Assembly (NCBI GenBank): GCA_965641885.1
Contig: OZ282574.1
Span: 4,402,001 to 4,466,000, forward strand
Direction of reading: 5' to 3'
Source of the DNA: Pseudophaeobacter sp965641885
Lineage (GTDB): Bacteria > Pseudomonadota > Alphaproteobacteria > Rhodobacterales > Rhodobacteraceae
DNA: 64,000 nucleotides
Every line of letters begins with the position of its first letter. The stretch's first letter is position 1. The position numbers and the translations under genes were made by a program. The notes beneath the pieces were generated by a model. The model searched no databases, was not told the origin of the DNA, and saw only the letters and a list, made by a program, of their open reading frames with translations. Below are positions 50,801-59,543 of this stretch, one piece after another.

Positions 50801-52366
50801 AAAGGTGTCACGCTGATCTCACCGCCGCCGCATCACGATATCTACTCGATCGAGGATCTGGCGCAGCTGATCTATGACCTGAAACAGATCAACCCGCGCT
50901 GCAAGGTGACGGTGAAGCTGGTTGCGGCCTCGGGTGTTGGCACCATTGCCGCAGGGGTCGCCAAGGCCAAGGCGGATGTGATCCTGATCTCGGGTCACAA
51001 TGGTGGCACCGGGGCGTCTCCGGCGACCTCGATCAAATATGCCGGTCTGCCCTGGGAGATGGGCCTCACCGAGGCGCATCAGGTTCTGGCGATGAACAAC
51101 CTGCGCGAACGGGTGACTTTGCGCACTGATGGCGGGCTGCGCACCGGGCGTGACATTGTCATGGCCGCGATGCTGGGCGCCGAGGAATACGGCATCGGCA
51201 CGGCCGCGCTGATCGCGATGGGCTGTATCATGGTGCGTCAGTGCCAGTCCAATACCTGCCCCGTTGGGGTCTGCACGCAAGACGAAGCGCTGCGTGGTAA
51301 ATTCACTGGCAATGCAGACAAGGTGGTAAACCTGATTACTTTCTATGCGCAGGAAGTGCGGGAAATCCTCGCCTCTATCGGTGCGCGCAGCATGGATGAG
51401 GTGATTGGCCGGGCGGATCTGTTGGCGCAGGTCTCGCGTGGCTCGGCGCATCTGGATGATCTCGATCTCAACCCGTTGTTGATCACGGTCGATGGTGCGG
51501 CAGAGATCGTCTACAACCGCGACAAAGAACGCAACGCGGTGCCCGATACGCTGGATGCCGAGATCGTGCGCGATGCGGCGCGGTTCCTGCAGGACGGCGA
51601 AAAAATGCAGCTGTCCTATGCGGTGCAAAACACGCATCGTTCTGTGGGCACCCGCACCTCGAGCCATATCGTGCGCAACTTTGGTATGCGCAATGCCTTT
51701 CAGCCGGATCACCTGACGGTGAAATTGCAGGGCTCTGCCGGGCAGTCGCTGGGGGCCTTCGCGGCGCCGGGGCTGAAGCTTGAGGTTTCTGGCGATGCCA
51801 ATGACTATGTCGGCAAGGGACTGTCAGGGGGCACCATTGTGGTTCGACCACCGATGGCCTCACCGCTGAAGGCCAGTGACAACACAATCGTCGGCAACAC
51901 AGTGCTGTATGGCGCAACCGATGGCTATCTCTTTGCTGCGGGCCGCGCTGGTGAGCGCTTTGCGGTGCGGAATTCAGGCGCTTCTGTGGTTGTTGAGGGC
52001 TGCGGTGCCTGCGGCTGTGAGTATATGACCGGCGGTGTCGCGGTGATCCTGGGCTCGATTGGGGCGAACTTTGGCGCGGGGATGACAGGCGGTATGGCCT
52101 ATCTCTATGATCCGGATGGCAAGGCGCAGACCATGATGAACATGGAAAGCCTGGTCACCTGCCCGGTCACGGTGGAGCATTGGAACACCAAGCTGAAGAC
52201 CTTGGTCGAGCGGCATCTGGAAGAAACCGGCAGTCGTAAGGCGGCTGAGATCTTGCAGAACTGGGATCTGGAACAGGGAAACTTTTTGCAGGTCTGCCCC
52301 ATCGAGATGCTGGAGAATCTCAAGTACCCCTTGAGCCATGAAAAAACTGCTGTACCGGCTGAATAA
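47819..52366 (+). CDS. gltB: Glutamate synthase large subunit
   Basis: A 1515-residue enzyme converting glutamine and 2-oxoglutarate to two glutamates. The N-terminal nucleophile is expected at Cys39 (EEHSSCGVGLV) after propeptide removal. The order is: glutaminase domain, central domain, FMN-binding synthase domain (about 870-1230, ISGHNGGTGASP and GTAALIAMGCIMVRQC for the 3Fe-4S cluster, with QSNTCPVGVCTQ), and GXGXG beta-helix domain near the C-terminus. Its ATG overlaps the GFA stop. A terminator follows 29 bp after the stop. Confidence 0.97.
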   Translation: MTNRDAVKYDADWVRAEEAKRKWMAENGLYTQDEEHSSCGVGLVVAVNGKSSRSVVEAGIKALKAIWHRGAVDADGKTGDGAGIHVQIPAPFFYDQIRRTGHEPREDQLMAVGQVFLPRTDFGAQETCRTIVESEVLRMGYYIYGWRHVPVDVTCLGEKANATRPEIEQILISNSKGVDEETFERELYVIRRRIEKAAAAAGIGGLYIASLSCRSIIYKGMMLAEQVAVFYPDLMDERFESAFAIYHQRYSTNTFPQWWLAQPFRMLAHNGEINTLRGNKNWMKSHEIRMASSTFGDYAEDIKPIIAGGSSDSAALDSVFEVLVRAGRSAPMAKTMLVPESWSKQAVELPQAWRDMYSYCNSVMEPWDGPAALAMTDGRWVCAGLDRNGLRPMRYVVTGDGLVIAGSEAGMVPINEATVVEKGALGPGQMLAVDMKKGKLFHDTQIKNKLAAALPFGEWVGKINDVEQALSTVTEAAMFSGEELRRRQVAAGYTIEELEQILSPMAEDGKETLASMGDDTPSAVLSKMYRPLSHFFRQNFSQVTNPPIDSLREFRVMSLKTRFGNLKNVLEEDSSQTEIVVLESPFVGNAQWDKLVTEFNAPLAEIDCSFDPAEGSLSQALVRIRAEAEDAVRSGAGHLVLTDQYSDATRVAMPMILATSTVHSHLTRKGLRTFSSLNVRAAECIDPHYFAVLIGCGATVVNAYLAEDSLADRIDRGLLDGSLTENVARYREAIDQGLLKIMAKMGISVISSYRGGLNFEAVGLSRAMCAEFFPGMTSRISGIGVSGIQVKAEEIHAKGWNAADNILPIGGFYKARASGETHAWEATSMHMLQMACNSASFEMWKRYSAKMQSNPPIHLRDLLDIKPMGKSVPIEEVESITSIRKRFVTPGMSLGALSPEAHKTLNVAMNRIGAKSDSGEGGEDPAHFVPEPNGDNPSAKIKQVASGRFGVTAEYLNQCEELEIKVAQGAKPGEGGQLPGMKVTDLIARLRHSTKGVTLISPPPHHDIYSIEDLAQLIYDLKQINPRCKVTVKLVAASGVGTIAAGVAKAKADVILISGHNGGTGASPATSIKYAGLPWEMGLTEAHQVLAMNNLRERVTLRTDGGLRTGRDIVMAAMLGAEEYGIGTAALIAMGCIMVRQCQSNTCPVGVCTQDEALRGKFTGNADKVVNLITFYAQEVREILASIGARSMDEVIGRADLLAQVSRGSAHLDDLDLNPLLITVDGAAEIVYNRDKERNAVPDTLDAEIVRDAARFLQDGEKMQLSYAVQNTHRSVGTRTSSHIVRNFGMRNAFQPDHLTVKLQGSAGQSLGAFAAPGLKLEVSGDANDYVGKGLSGGTIVVRPPMASPLKASDNTIVGNTVLYGATDGYLFAAGRAGERFAVRNSGASVVVEGCGACGCEYMTGGVAVILGSIGANFGAGMTGGMAYLYDPDGKAQTMMNMESLVTCPVTVEHWNTKLKTLVERHLEETGSRKAAEILQNWDLEQGNFLQVCPIEMLENLKYPLSHEKTAVPAE

Positions 52367-52394
52367 ACCCCAGCGCGTACTGTTTAAGAATTGT

Positions 52395-52428
52395 CCCGCA
52401 AGCTGATCGCTTGCGGGGCTTTTTCTTT
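52395..52428 (+). terminator. Intrinsic terminator of gltD-GFA-gltB
   Basis: The stem CCCGCAAGC-TGATC-GCTTGCGGG is followed by a T-rich run. Confidence 0.9.
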
Positions 52429-52572
52429 AGGGTGTGTCGTCTTGCTTCTGGCCCATGCCGCTCGCCTGTGCTGCACGCCTGTGTTGCATGCCTGTGTCAC
52501 GGGGCTGTGCTGCGGCTCAGTTGGACCCGTTTCCGTGTTTGTTCTGACCCGGTTGCTGGCCTATAGAAGGGC

Positions 52573-53313
52573 ATGGCAAAGGCAGTAAAGAAAACAAAAA
52601 AGAAACAGGCAGGCCGGTCCTGGCTCAGAGAGAGGCTGATGCAACCGCTGCGCTGGCTGCGGCGCTGGCTGCTGCGAGGGCTGCTGGGGGCCGTGGGATT
52701 TGCGACCTTTTTGGTGCTGTTGTTTTCCGTGGTGAATCCGCCCACGACCCATACAATCTGGAGCGAAAAGCGCAGGCTGGGCGAAATTGATCAGGAATGG
52801 GTGCCATTTGCGGATATCGCTCCGGTTCTGGCGCGCTCGGTTGTGGCAGCAGAGGATGCGCGGTTTTGCCAGCACTGGGGCATTGATGTGCAGGCCATCC
52901 GGGCGGCCATTGCCGAAGGCGGCCAGCGCGGAGGCTCCACCCTGTCGCAGCAGGTGGTGAAAAATGTCTTTCTCTGGCAGGGGCGCAGCTGGGGGCGAAA
53001 AGCCCTGGAAACCCTGATGACACCCTTGGTCGAGGCGATCTGGAGCAAGAAGCGCATCCTGGAGGTTTATCTCAATGTGGCCGAGATGGATGAGGGGGTC
53101 TTTGGGGCTGAAGCGGCCGCACGGCATTATTTTGGTGTTGGCCCGGATGCACTGAGCGCCCGCCAGGCAGCCCTGATTGCTGCGGTTCTGCCGAACCCAA
53201 AACAACGCTCGGCTAGTCGCCCGAGCAAGGCAGTCAGCCGCCGGGCCGCCAAGATTCAGGACGGAGCGGCTACCATTCGCGCAGATGGGCGGTCGGGCTG
53301 TTTCGAGGATTGA
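52573..53313 (+). CDS. mtgA: Monofunctional peptidoglycan glycosyltransferase
   Basis: A 246-residue GT51 enzyme that polymerises lipid II without a transpeptidase domain. A basic N-terminus precedes one membrane segment (LLGAVGFATFLVLLFSVV). GT51 motifs follow: VAAEDARFCQHWGID with the catalytic glutamate, QRGGSTLSQQVVKNVFLW and KKRILEVYLNVAEMDEGVFGAEAAA. Length and layout match MtgA. A glutathione transferase gene follows. Confidence 0.95.
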   Translation: MAKAVKKTKKKQAGRSWLRERLMQPLRWLRRWLLRGLLGAVGFATFLVLLFSVVNPPTTHTIWSEKRRLGEIDQEWVPFADIAPVLARSVVAAEDARFCQHWGIDVQAIRAAIAEGGQRGGSTLSQQVVKNVFLWQGRSWGRKALETLMTPLVEAIWSKKRILEVYLNVAEMDEGVFGAEAAARHYFGVGPDALSARQAALIAAVLPNPKQRSASRPSKAVSRRAAKIQDGAATIRADGRSGCFED

Positions 53314-53382
53314 AGTTTTGCCGCGTACAGGGCATTGCTGGGTTTGATCCCCGGCGCTCGATTTGGAGTTACAATAAGGCCT

Positions 53383-54048
53383 ATGGCACGTCTTTATCAT
53401 GTCCCCCTTTCCCCCTTTTGCCGGAAGGTCCGTCTGTCGCTGGCGGAAAAGAAAATCGAAGTCGAGTTGATCGAGGAACGCTACTGGGAGGCGGATCCGG
53501 ATTTTCTACGCCGCAACCCGGCAGCCAAGGTTCCGGTGATTCGGCTGGATGGCAAGATGATGGCCGAGAGCGCCGCCATCTGCGAATATCTGGAAGAAAC
53601 CCGCCCCACGCCTTCGTTGATGCCAAATGACCCGGATGGCCGCTATGAAGTGCGCCGCATTGTCAGTTGGTTCGACGACAAATTCCATGCAGAGGTGACG
53701 TCAAAGCTGCTGTATGAACGGGTCAACAAAAAGGTCACGGGCGAGGGCTATCCCGATAGTAAGAACGTCAAGGCCGGCGCCAAGGCGATCAAGTACCACC
53801 TTGATTACATGACCTGGCTGCTGGACCATCGTCGCTGGCTTGCAGGCGATCAGATGAGCCTGGCTGATTTTGCTGCCGCCGCACATCTGTCCTCGCTGGA
53901 CTATATTTCTGATGTGGACTGGAACCGCTCTGCCGTGGTCAAGGACTGGTATGCCAAGATCAAATCGCGGCCGGCCTTTCGCTCTATCCTGGCGGACCAG
54001 ATTTCCGGATTCCGCCCGCCCGCGCATTACGCCGACCTCGATTTCTGA
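53383..54048 (+). CDS. Glutathione S-transferase family protein
   Basis: A 221-residue protein. The thioredoxin-like N-terminal domain has YHVPLSPFCRKVRLSLAEKK with a possible active-site serine or cysteine, the cis-proline motif KVPVIRLDG and MAESAAICEYLE. The all-helical C-terminal domain has LAGDQMSLADFAAAAHLS with the conserved N-cap Asp. Probably a beta- or zeta-like class; substrate unknown. The ATG at 53383 follows AAGG by 6 bp. Confidence 0.88.
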   Translation: MARLYHVPLSPFCRKVRLSLAEKKIEVELIEERYWEADPDFLRRNPAAKVPVIRLDGKMMAESAAICEYLEETRPTPSLMPNDPDGRYEVRRIVSWFDDKFHAEVTSKLLYERVNKKVTGEGYPDSKNVKAGAKAIKYHLDYMTWLLDHRRWLAGDQMSLADFAAAAHLSSLDYISDVDWNRSAVVKDWYAKIKSRPAFRSILADQISGFRPPAHYADLDF

Positions 54049-54079
54049 TCCCTGATCTGTAGCGCAGAGAGGCTCTGAG

Positions 54080-55126
54080 ATGACAGCTGACCTCAAAAAC
54101 AGGCTGGTGGCACAGGCCCTGGCGGAGGGTTTTGTCTCTTGCAAGATCTGTCGACCTGGTGATGTGCCCGAGGTCCCCGACCGGCTGCAGCAGTTCCTCG
54201 ACAAGGGCTATCACGGCCAGATGGGCTGGATGGCAGAGCGCAGCCATTGGCGCGGTGATCCGAGCGTTTTGTGGCCCGAGGCGCGCTCGGTCATCATGCT
54301 GGCAGAGAGCTATACCCCCGAGGAAGACCCGATGGCGGTTATTGGCTGCCCGGATCGCGGTGCTGTGTCGGTTTATGCCCGCAACAAAGACTATCATGAT
54401 CTGGTCAAGAAGCGTTTGAAACGGCTGGCACGCTGGCTGATCGACGAGGCCAAAAAGCAGGATGAGACAGCGCAAGTAAAGGTCTTTGTCGACACGGCGC
54501 CAGTGCCGGAAAAACCCCTGGGACAGGCAGCGGGCCTTGGCTGGCAGGGCAAGCATACCAATCTGGTGAGCCGGGACTGGGGCAATTGGGCCTTTTTAGG
54601 CTCTGTTTTCACCACTTTGGAGCTGCCGGTTGATGAGGCTGAGCCAGATCGCTGTGGCTCTTGCAGCTCTTGCCTGACGGCCTGCCCAACCGAGGCCTTT
54701 ACCGCGCCTTACCAGATGGATGCGCGCCGCTGCATTTCCTATCTGACGATTGAGCACAAAGGCCCGGTAGAAGAAGAGCTGCGCAGCAAGCTCGGCAACC
54801 GGATTTACGGCTGTGACGACTGCCTGTCGGCCTGTCCCTGGAACAAATTCGCGGTTGCTGCAAGTGATCTGCGCTATGCCGCACGGGCAGAACTGCAGGC
54901 GCCTAAACTGGCCGAGCTGGCTGTGCTGGATGATGCTGGATTTCGCGCCTTCTTTTCTGGATCGCCAATCAAACGGATCGGGCGGGATCGGTTTGTGCGC
55001 AATGTGCTCTATGCCATTGGCAACTCCAACCTGCCTGAATTGCGCAGCGTGGCCGCAGGACTAGCCAATGATTCTGACCCAACGGTTGCCGAGGCGGCAG
55101 AGTGGGCGGTTCAGCGGCTTTCGTGA
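54080..55126 (+). CDS. queG: Epoxyqueuosine reductase
   Basis: A 348-residue cobalamin- and Fe-S-dependent enzyme that makes queuosine from epoxyqueuosine in tRNA. Two 4Fe-4S motifs are seen: CGSCSSCLTACPTEAF and CDDCLSACPWN. GYHGQMGWM and the later LGWQGKHTNLVSRDWGNW are QueG marks. The C-terminus has HEAT-like repeats (LPELRSVAAGLANDSDPTVAEAAEWAV). 31 bp after the transferase gene on the same strand. Confidence 0.94.
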   Translation: MTADLKNRLVAQALAEGFVSCKICRPGDVPEVPDRLQQFLDKGYHGQMGWMAERSHWRGDPSVLWPEARSVIMLAESYTPEEDPMAVIGCPDRGAVSVYARNKDYHDLVKKRLKRLARWLIDEAKKQDETAQVKVFVDTAPVPEKPLGQAAGLGWQGKHTNLVSRDWGNWAFLGSVFTTLELPVDEAEPDRCGSCSSCLTACPTEAFTAPYQMDARRCISYLTIEHKGPVEEELRSKLGNRIYGCDDCLSACPWNKFAVAASDLRYAARAELQAPKLAELAVLDDAGFRAFFSGSPIKRIGRDRFVRNVLYAIGNSNLPELRSVAAGLANDSDPTVAEAAEWAVQRLS

Positions 55127-55211
55127 CGCAAACGGGATGGACGCGTCTGAAATAGACGCTAGACCAGTGTAGCGCAGAAACCTGGGCAGCGAACAGACTG
55201 GAGATCACAAC

Positions 55212-57218
55212 ATGGCGCTATTGCTGGGTGTTGATACGGGCGGAACCTATACGGATGCGGTGCTGATCCGCGACGAAACTGAGGTGATCGCTACGGCGAA
55301 ATCTCTGACCACCCGTGCCGATCTGGCGATTGGTGTTGGTGGCGCCATTCGCGCCGTTCTGGCGCAATCTGGCTGTGCCGCCTCCGAGGTCTCGATGGCG
55401 GCCCTGTCGACCACCTTGGCCACCAATGCGCTTGTCGAGGGGCAGGGCGGTCGCGTGGCGTTGATCTATATCGGATTTGGCGAAAGCGACCTCGAACGTC
55501 ACGGGCTGAAGGACGCGCTGAAAGGTGACCCTGCTTTGGTGCTGGCAGGTGGCCACAACCACGCAGGTTTTGAGGCGCAGCCGCTGGATGCCGACGCGCT
55601 AAAGGCCTTTTTAGAGACACATATGGTGGGGGTTTCCGGTTTTGCTGTGGCTTCGGTCTTTGCCACCCGCAACCCGGCCCATGAGGTGGAAGCAGCCCGA
55701 ATCATTACAGAGATGACCCAGTCGCCAGTGACCTGTTCGCATCAGTTGTCGGCAAAGCTGAATGGCCCCAAACGTGCGGTGACGGCGGTGCTGAATGCGC
55801 GGCTGATTGGCATGATTGACCGGCTGATTGGGCGGGCACAGGACACGCTGGTTGATCTTGGCGTGACGGCCCCGATGATGGTGGTGCGCGGCGATGGCGC
55901 TCTGATGTCCGCCGAGCAGGCGCGCGCCCGGCCGATTGAAACCATCCTCAGTGGACCAGCCGCCTCGATTGTGGGGGCGCGCTGGATGACGGGGGTGGAA
56001 AATGCGCTGGTCAGCGATATTGGCGGCACCACCACCGATGTGGCGCTGATCCGCGATGGCAAGCCGGCCATTGATCCCGCAGGCGCGCGGGTTGGCCCAT
56101 TCCGCACCATGGTCGAGGCGGTGGCCATGCGCACCACCGGTCTGGGCGGTGACAGCCAGGTGCATCTGCAATCCAGTGGCCTGCAGGGGGGCGTGACGCT
56201 GGGGCCGCGCCGGGTGGTGCCTGTCTCACTCATGGCGTCCGAGGCCCCGGAGGTGGTGCATGCGGCCCTGGACAAGCAGCTCAACGCGCCGGTGGTAGGG
56301 GAATACGACGGCAGATTCGTCCGGGCCGTCATAGGCCTGCCGACCGCTGGCCTTGGCGAGCGCGAGTTTGCGCTACTGGGTCGGATTGGCACCGAGGTGC
56401 AGCCGCTGGGGGCGATTTTGCGCACCCGGATGGAACAGGGCGCGCTGAGCCGTCTGGTGGATCGTGGTTTGGTGCAGGTCGCGGGTATCACGCCTTCGGA
56501 CGCCAGCCATGTGCTGGGCCGGGTCGCGGTTTGGGATAGGGCGGCGGCTGAAAAGGCGCTGACGCTGTTTGCCCGCCGCCGGATTGGCAGCGGCGACTGT
56601 ATGGCGCCGGATGCGCAGGCGCTGGCGCAGATGATTGTGGACCAGCTGACAGAACAGACGGTTTTAACCTTGTTAGAGAGTGCTTTTTCCGAGGAGGAAA
56701 GCGATTTTGGCCTGCCCGCTGCAGATCTGGCGCGTCATGTTCTGACGCAGAAAGGACTGGCCTCGCATCGGGGTATTTTGGCCTTTGAGGCCTCGATGAA
56801 TATAGACGTGGTAGGGCTGGGGGCCTCTGCTGCCAGCTATTATCCGGCAGTGGGAGAGCGGCTGAAATGCCGGATGCGTTTGCCGGAACACGCAGGTGTT
56901 GCCAATGCCATCGGTGCGGTTGTTGGCCGTGTCACCATGCGGCGCAGTGGCAGTGTCACCTCCCCGACCGAGGGTAAGTTTCGGGTGTATTTCGACAGTG
57001 GACCACAGGATTTTGCGGCCTCGCAAGAGGCGTTGCACAGGCTGGAACAGATTCTGGAACAGCAGGCGCGCACCGATGCCGAGGCGGCTGGGGCCGAGGA
57101 CATCCACATCCATGTGACCCGGGATATTCGTACAGCCGAGGTTGAGGCGCGTGAGGTTTTTGTCGAGGCCATGCTGACGGTTGAGGCAAGCGGCCGCCCG
57201 CGTGTCGCCACGGATTGA
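55212..57218 (+). CDS. Hydantoinase A/oxoprolinase-type protein, without HyuB partner
   Basis: 668 residues with the actin-like ATP-binding start LLGVDTGGTYTDAVLIRD, STTLATNALVEGQGGRVALIYIG, the second ATP motif MVVRGDGALMSAEQARARP and IGGTTTDVALIRDGKP. This is the HyuA/5-oxoprolinase N-terminal type. HyuA proteins normally work with HyuB in an ATP-driven ring opening, but no HyuB-like gene follows in the window. Substrate is therefore open. A bidirectional terminator separates it from msrA. Confidence 0.88.
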   Translation: MALLLGVDTGGTYTDAVLIRDETEVIATAKSLTTRADLAIGVGGAIRAVLAQSGCAASEVSMAALSTTLATNALVEGQGGRVALIYIGFGESDLERHGLKDALKGDPALVLAGGHNHAGFEAQPLDADALKAFLETHMVGVSGFAVASVFATRNPAHEVEAARIITEMTQSPVTCSHQLSAKLNGPKRAVTAVLNARLIGMIDRLIGRAQDTLVDLGVTAPMMVVRGDGALMSAEQARARPIETILSGPAASIVGARWMTGVENALVSDIGGTTTDVALIRDGKPAIDPAGARVGPFRTMVEAVAMRTTGLGGDSQVHLQSSGLQGGVTLGPRRVVPVSLMASEAPEVVHAALDKQLNAPVVGEYDGRFVRAVIGLPTAGLGEREFALLGRIGTEVQPLGAILRTRMEQGALSRLVDRGLVQVAGITPSDASHVLGRVAVWDRAAAEKALTLFARRRIGSGDCMAPDAQALAQMIVDQLTEQTVLTLLESAFSEEESDFGLPAADLARHVLTQKGLASHRGILAFEASMNIDVVGLGASAASYYPAVGERLKCRMRLPEHAGVANAIGAVVGRVTMRRSGSVTSPTEGKFRVYFDSGPQDFAASQEALHRLEQILEQQARTDAEAAGAEDIHIHVTRDIRTAEVEAREVFVEAMLTVEASGRPRVATD

Positions 57219-57236
57219 GTCCGCTACAGGGGCCAA

Positions 57237-57268
57237 AAGGCCCGCGTCTGCGCGAGGCGGGCCTTTCT
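57237..57268. terminator. Bidirectional terminator between hydantoinase A-type gene and msrA
   Basis: The stem AAGGCCCGC/GCGGGCCTT is flanked by A and T residues and serves two convergent genes. Confidence 0.82.
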
Positions 57269-57302
57269 GAAGTGCGATGATATAATCTGGCTCTAACCTA
57301 GG

Positions 57303-57812
57303 TTATTCTGCCGCTTCACTGCGTTTGGGCAGCACCCAGTCCGGACGCGCGAAATGGCAGGTGTAGCCGTTTGGCTGGCGCTCAAGATAGTCCTGATGCT
57401 CGGGCTCGGCCTCCCAGAATGCGCTGACGGGCTCGACCTCGGTCACCACCTTGCCGGGCCACAGGCCGCAGGCCTCGACATCGGCGATGGTTTCCAGCGC
57501 CATGGCTTTCTGGTCCTCATCCACATAGTAGATGGCAGACCGGTAGCCCATCCCCAGATCATTGCCCTGGCGGTTTTCGGTGGTGGGGTCGTGGATCTGA
57601 AAGAAGAACTCCAGCACATCGCGATAGGATGTCTGGCTGGGATCAAATATGATCTCGATCCCTTCGGCGTGGCTACCGTGGTTCTTGTAGGTGGCATGGT
57701 CCACATCGCCGCCGGTATAGCCGACACGGGTGGAGAGCACGCCTTTGCGCTTGCGGATCAGATCCTGCATGCCCCAAAAGCAGCCCCCGGCGAGAACAGC
57801 GCGTTCGCTCAT
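57303..57812 (-). CDS. msrA: Peptide methionine (S)-S-oxide reductase
   Basis: A 169-residue enzyme that reduces the S-epimer of methionine sulfoxide. The catalytic cysteine is in AGGCFWGMQDL at the N-terminus, with GYTGGDVDHATYKNHGSHAEGIEIIFDP after it. The ATG overlaps the msrB stop (ATGA), so msrB-msrA are one operon covering both stereoisomers. The E. coli-type extra C-terminal resolving cysteines are not seen. Confidence 0.95.
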   Translation of the reverse strand: MSERAVLAGGCFWGMQDLIRKRKGVLSTRVGYTGGDVDHATYKNHGSHAEGIEIIFDPSQTSYRDVLEFFFQIHDPTTENRQGNDLGMGYRSAIYYVDEDQKAMALETIADVEACGLWPGKVVTEVEPVSAFWEAEPEHQDYLERQPNGYTCHFARPDWVLPKRSEAAE

Positions 57813-58258
57813 GATCTTTTCTCCACTTGGTTGATATAGTCTGCGTAGCCTTCGGCCTCCATCTCAGCCAGCGGCACAAACCGCAGAGAGGCGGAATTGA
57901 TGCAGTAGCGCAGCCCGCCGTGCTCGACGGGCCCATCGGGAAAGACATGGCCCAGATGGCTGTCGCCATGGGTCGAACGCACTTCGGTGCGGATCATGCC
58001 CAGGGCCCGGTCTTCCAGCTCGCTGACATAGGCGGGCTCGATCGGTTTGGTAAAGCTGGGCCAGCCGCAGCCCGATTCGTATTTGTCTCCCGAGGCAAAC
58101 AGCGGCTCGCCCGAGACGATATCCACATAGATGCCGACCTCTTTGTTCGAAAGCAGCTTGCCAGTGCCCGGGCGCTCGGTGCCGGAGTTCTGTGTGACGT
58201 AGAATTCTTCTTTCGACAGGGCAGCGATGGCCGCGGCGTCTTTGGTATATTTGATCAT
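57809..58258 (-). CDS. msrB: Peptide methionine (R)-S-oxide reductase, lacking the zinc site
   Basis: A 149-residue SelR-type enzyme for the R-epimer. The catalytic cysteine is in GLRYCINSASLRFVP and a second cysteine lies in ESGCGWPSF, typical of the resolving position. Both CxxC zinc motifs are missing: VDIVSGEPLF and RSTHGDSHLGHVF stand at their places. Zinc-free MsrB proteins are known. Overlaps msrA. Confidence 0.94.
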   Translation of the reverse strand: MIKYTKDAAAIAALSKEEFYVTQNSGTERPGTGKLLSNKEVGIYVDIVSGEPLFASGDKYESGCGWPSFTKPIEPAYVSELEDRALGMIRTEVRSTHGDSHLGHVFPDGPVEHGGLRYCINSASLRFVPLAEMEAEGYADYINQVEKRS

Positions 58259-58399
58259 GCTATTCTCCCTCTTGCGCGACCTTTACCTGCGGATCGCTCT
58301 GTTCGCTATGGTGCCAAAGATGGGGGGGCGCCGCCAAAATGCAAATGGCATTTCACGCGGCTCGCGCATCTGTGTGGCGACTGCCCCTGTGCTGCAGCC

Positions 58400-59320
58400 C
58401 TATGTCGATTTCGGTGTCGATGTGGTTTGCGGGCTGGGCGCGGGTGGCTGTTTTGGGATGGATTGACGCGACAGCTGCACCGCGAGAATCCCCAGGGTGA
58501 CAATCGCGACGCCCAAAAGATCAAGCATGCCCAGCTTTTCGCCCAGCATAAAGCTGGCGATGGCGACGCCAAAGACCGGGTTGAGAAAGTGGAACGTCGC
58601 GGCCCGAATGGCGCCGATCCGGTTCAGCAGCTTAACCCAGATGAAGGTGGCCATCAGCCCCGGAACAAGAGTGGTATAGGCAAAGGCCAGCCCCAGCCGC
58701 AGGGTCGGATTGACAAAGATATCTTCGCTCAGGGGGGCTGCGACAAACAAAATGGCAGACCCGATCAGCATCTGCAGCCCAACCACCATCATGAAGTTTC
58801 CGCCCGATGTGGCGCCACGCAGCGCCAGGGTTGCCACGGTCAGGGCCAGCACGCCAATGACGCACAACAGGATGCCAAAGCCATCCACCCCGGCATTGAT
58901 TCGTGTCCCCATAATGAGAGCGACGCCCGCAACACCTGCCATCAGGCCAATCAGGCCAAGAGGTTTTATCCGGTCGCCAAAGATGACCCAGGAGGCCAGC
59001 GCTACGCAAAGCGGCATGGTCGAGGCGAGAATTGCGGCCAGCGAGGCTTCGATCCATTGCATGGCAACAAAGTTGAGACCGAGATAAAGCGCGTTTTGGC
59101 AAATGCCAAAGATCACCGTGGCCCGCCATTGGCCGCGGGTCAGCCGCCAGGTCTGCCCCAGGGCCAGGGCAATGCCGACACCGATCAGCCCTGAAATCAA
59201 AAACCGCACCGCCAGAGAAAACAGCGGCGAGGCATCCACCACGATGATCCGGGCCGAGGTAAAGGCGGAGGACCACATCAAGGCAAAGGTGAGCCCCATA
59301 GCAATTGCGCGAAAATCCAT
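58400..59320 (-). CDS. EamA-family DMT transporter
   Basis: A 306-residue membrane protein with about ten hydrophobic segments in two EamA halves (VRFLISGLIGVGIALAL, LGLIGLMAGVAGVALIMG, ILLCVIGVLALTVATLAL and FHFLNPVFGVAIASFMLGE). The PVFGV-type motif near the end is the second-half signature. The C-terminus is proline- and threonine-rich (PKQPPAPSPQTTSTPKST). It probably exports a small metabolite or amino acid. Substrate cannot be told from sequence. Confidence 0.88.
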   Translation of the reverse strand: MDFRAIAMGLTFALMWSSAFTSARIIVVDASPLFSLAVRFLISGLIGVGIALALGQTWRLTRGQWRATVIFGICQNALYLGLNFVAMQWIEASLAAILASTMPLCVALASWVIFGDRIKPLGLIGLMAGVAGVALIMGTRINAGVDGFGILLCVIGVLALTVATLALRGATSGGNFMMVVGLQMLIGSAILFVAAPLSEDIFVNPTLRLGLAFAYTTLVPGLMATFIWVKLLNRIGAIRAATFHFLNPVFGVAIASFMLGEKLGMLDLLGVAIVTLGILAVQLSRQSIPKQPPAPSPQTTSTPKST

Positions 59321-59483
59321 GGCTGGGGCCTTCCAGGGGAATTGTTCTTTGTTAGATGTTTAGCAAGGCAAGGATCGGGTGGAAATGCGTATTCGCCCGA
59401 TGTCACGTGATTGAGACCGCGTCAGCGCCAGGACAAAGGCGCGACCAAACCCAGGTCCAAAATTCTGCTCAAACTTCAGGCAC

Positions 59484-59510
59484 AAAAAAGGGCCGCCAGA
59501 GGCGACCCTA
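59484..59510 (-). terminator. Intrinsic terminator of the HU gene
   Basis: On the minus strand the stem AGGGTCGCC-TCT-GGCGGCCCT is followed by TTTTT. Confidence 0.85.
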
Positions 59511-59543
59511 ATCTCGAAAGCTTTGATGCAGGAATATCCTGAA

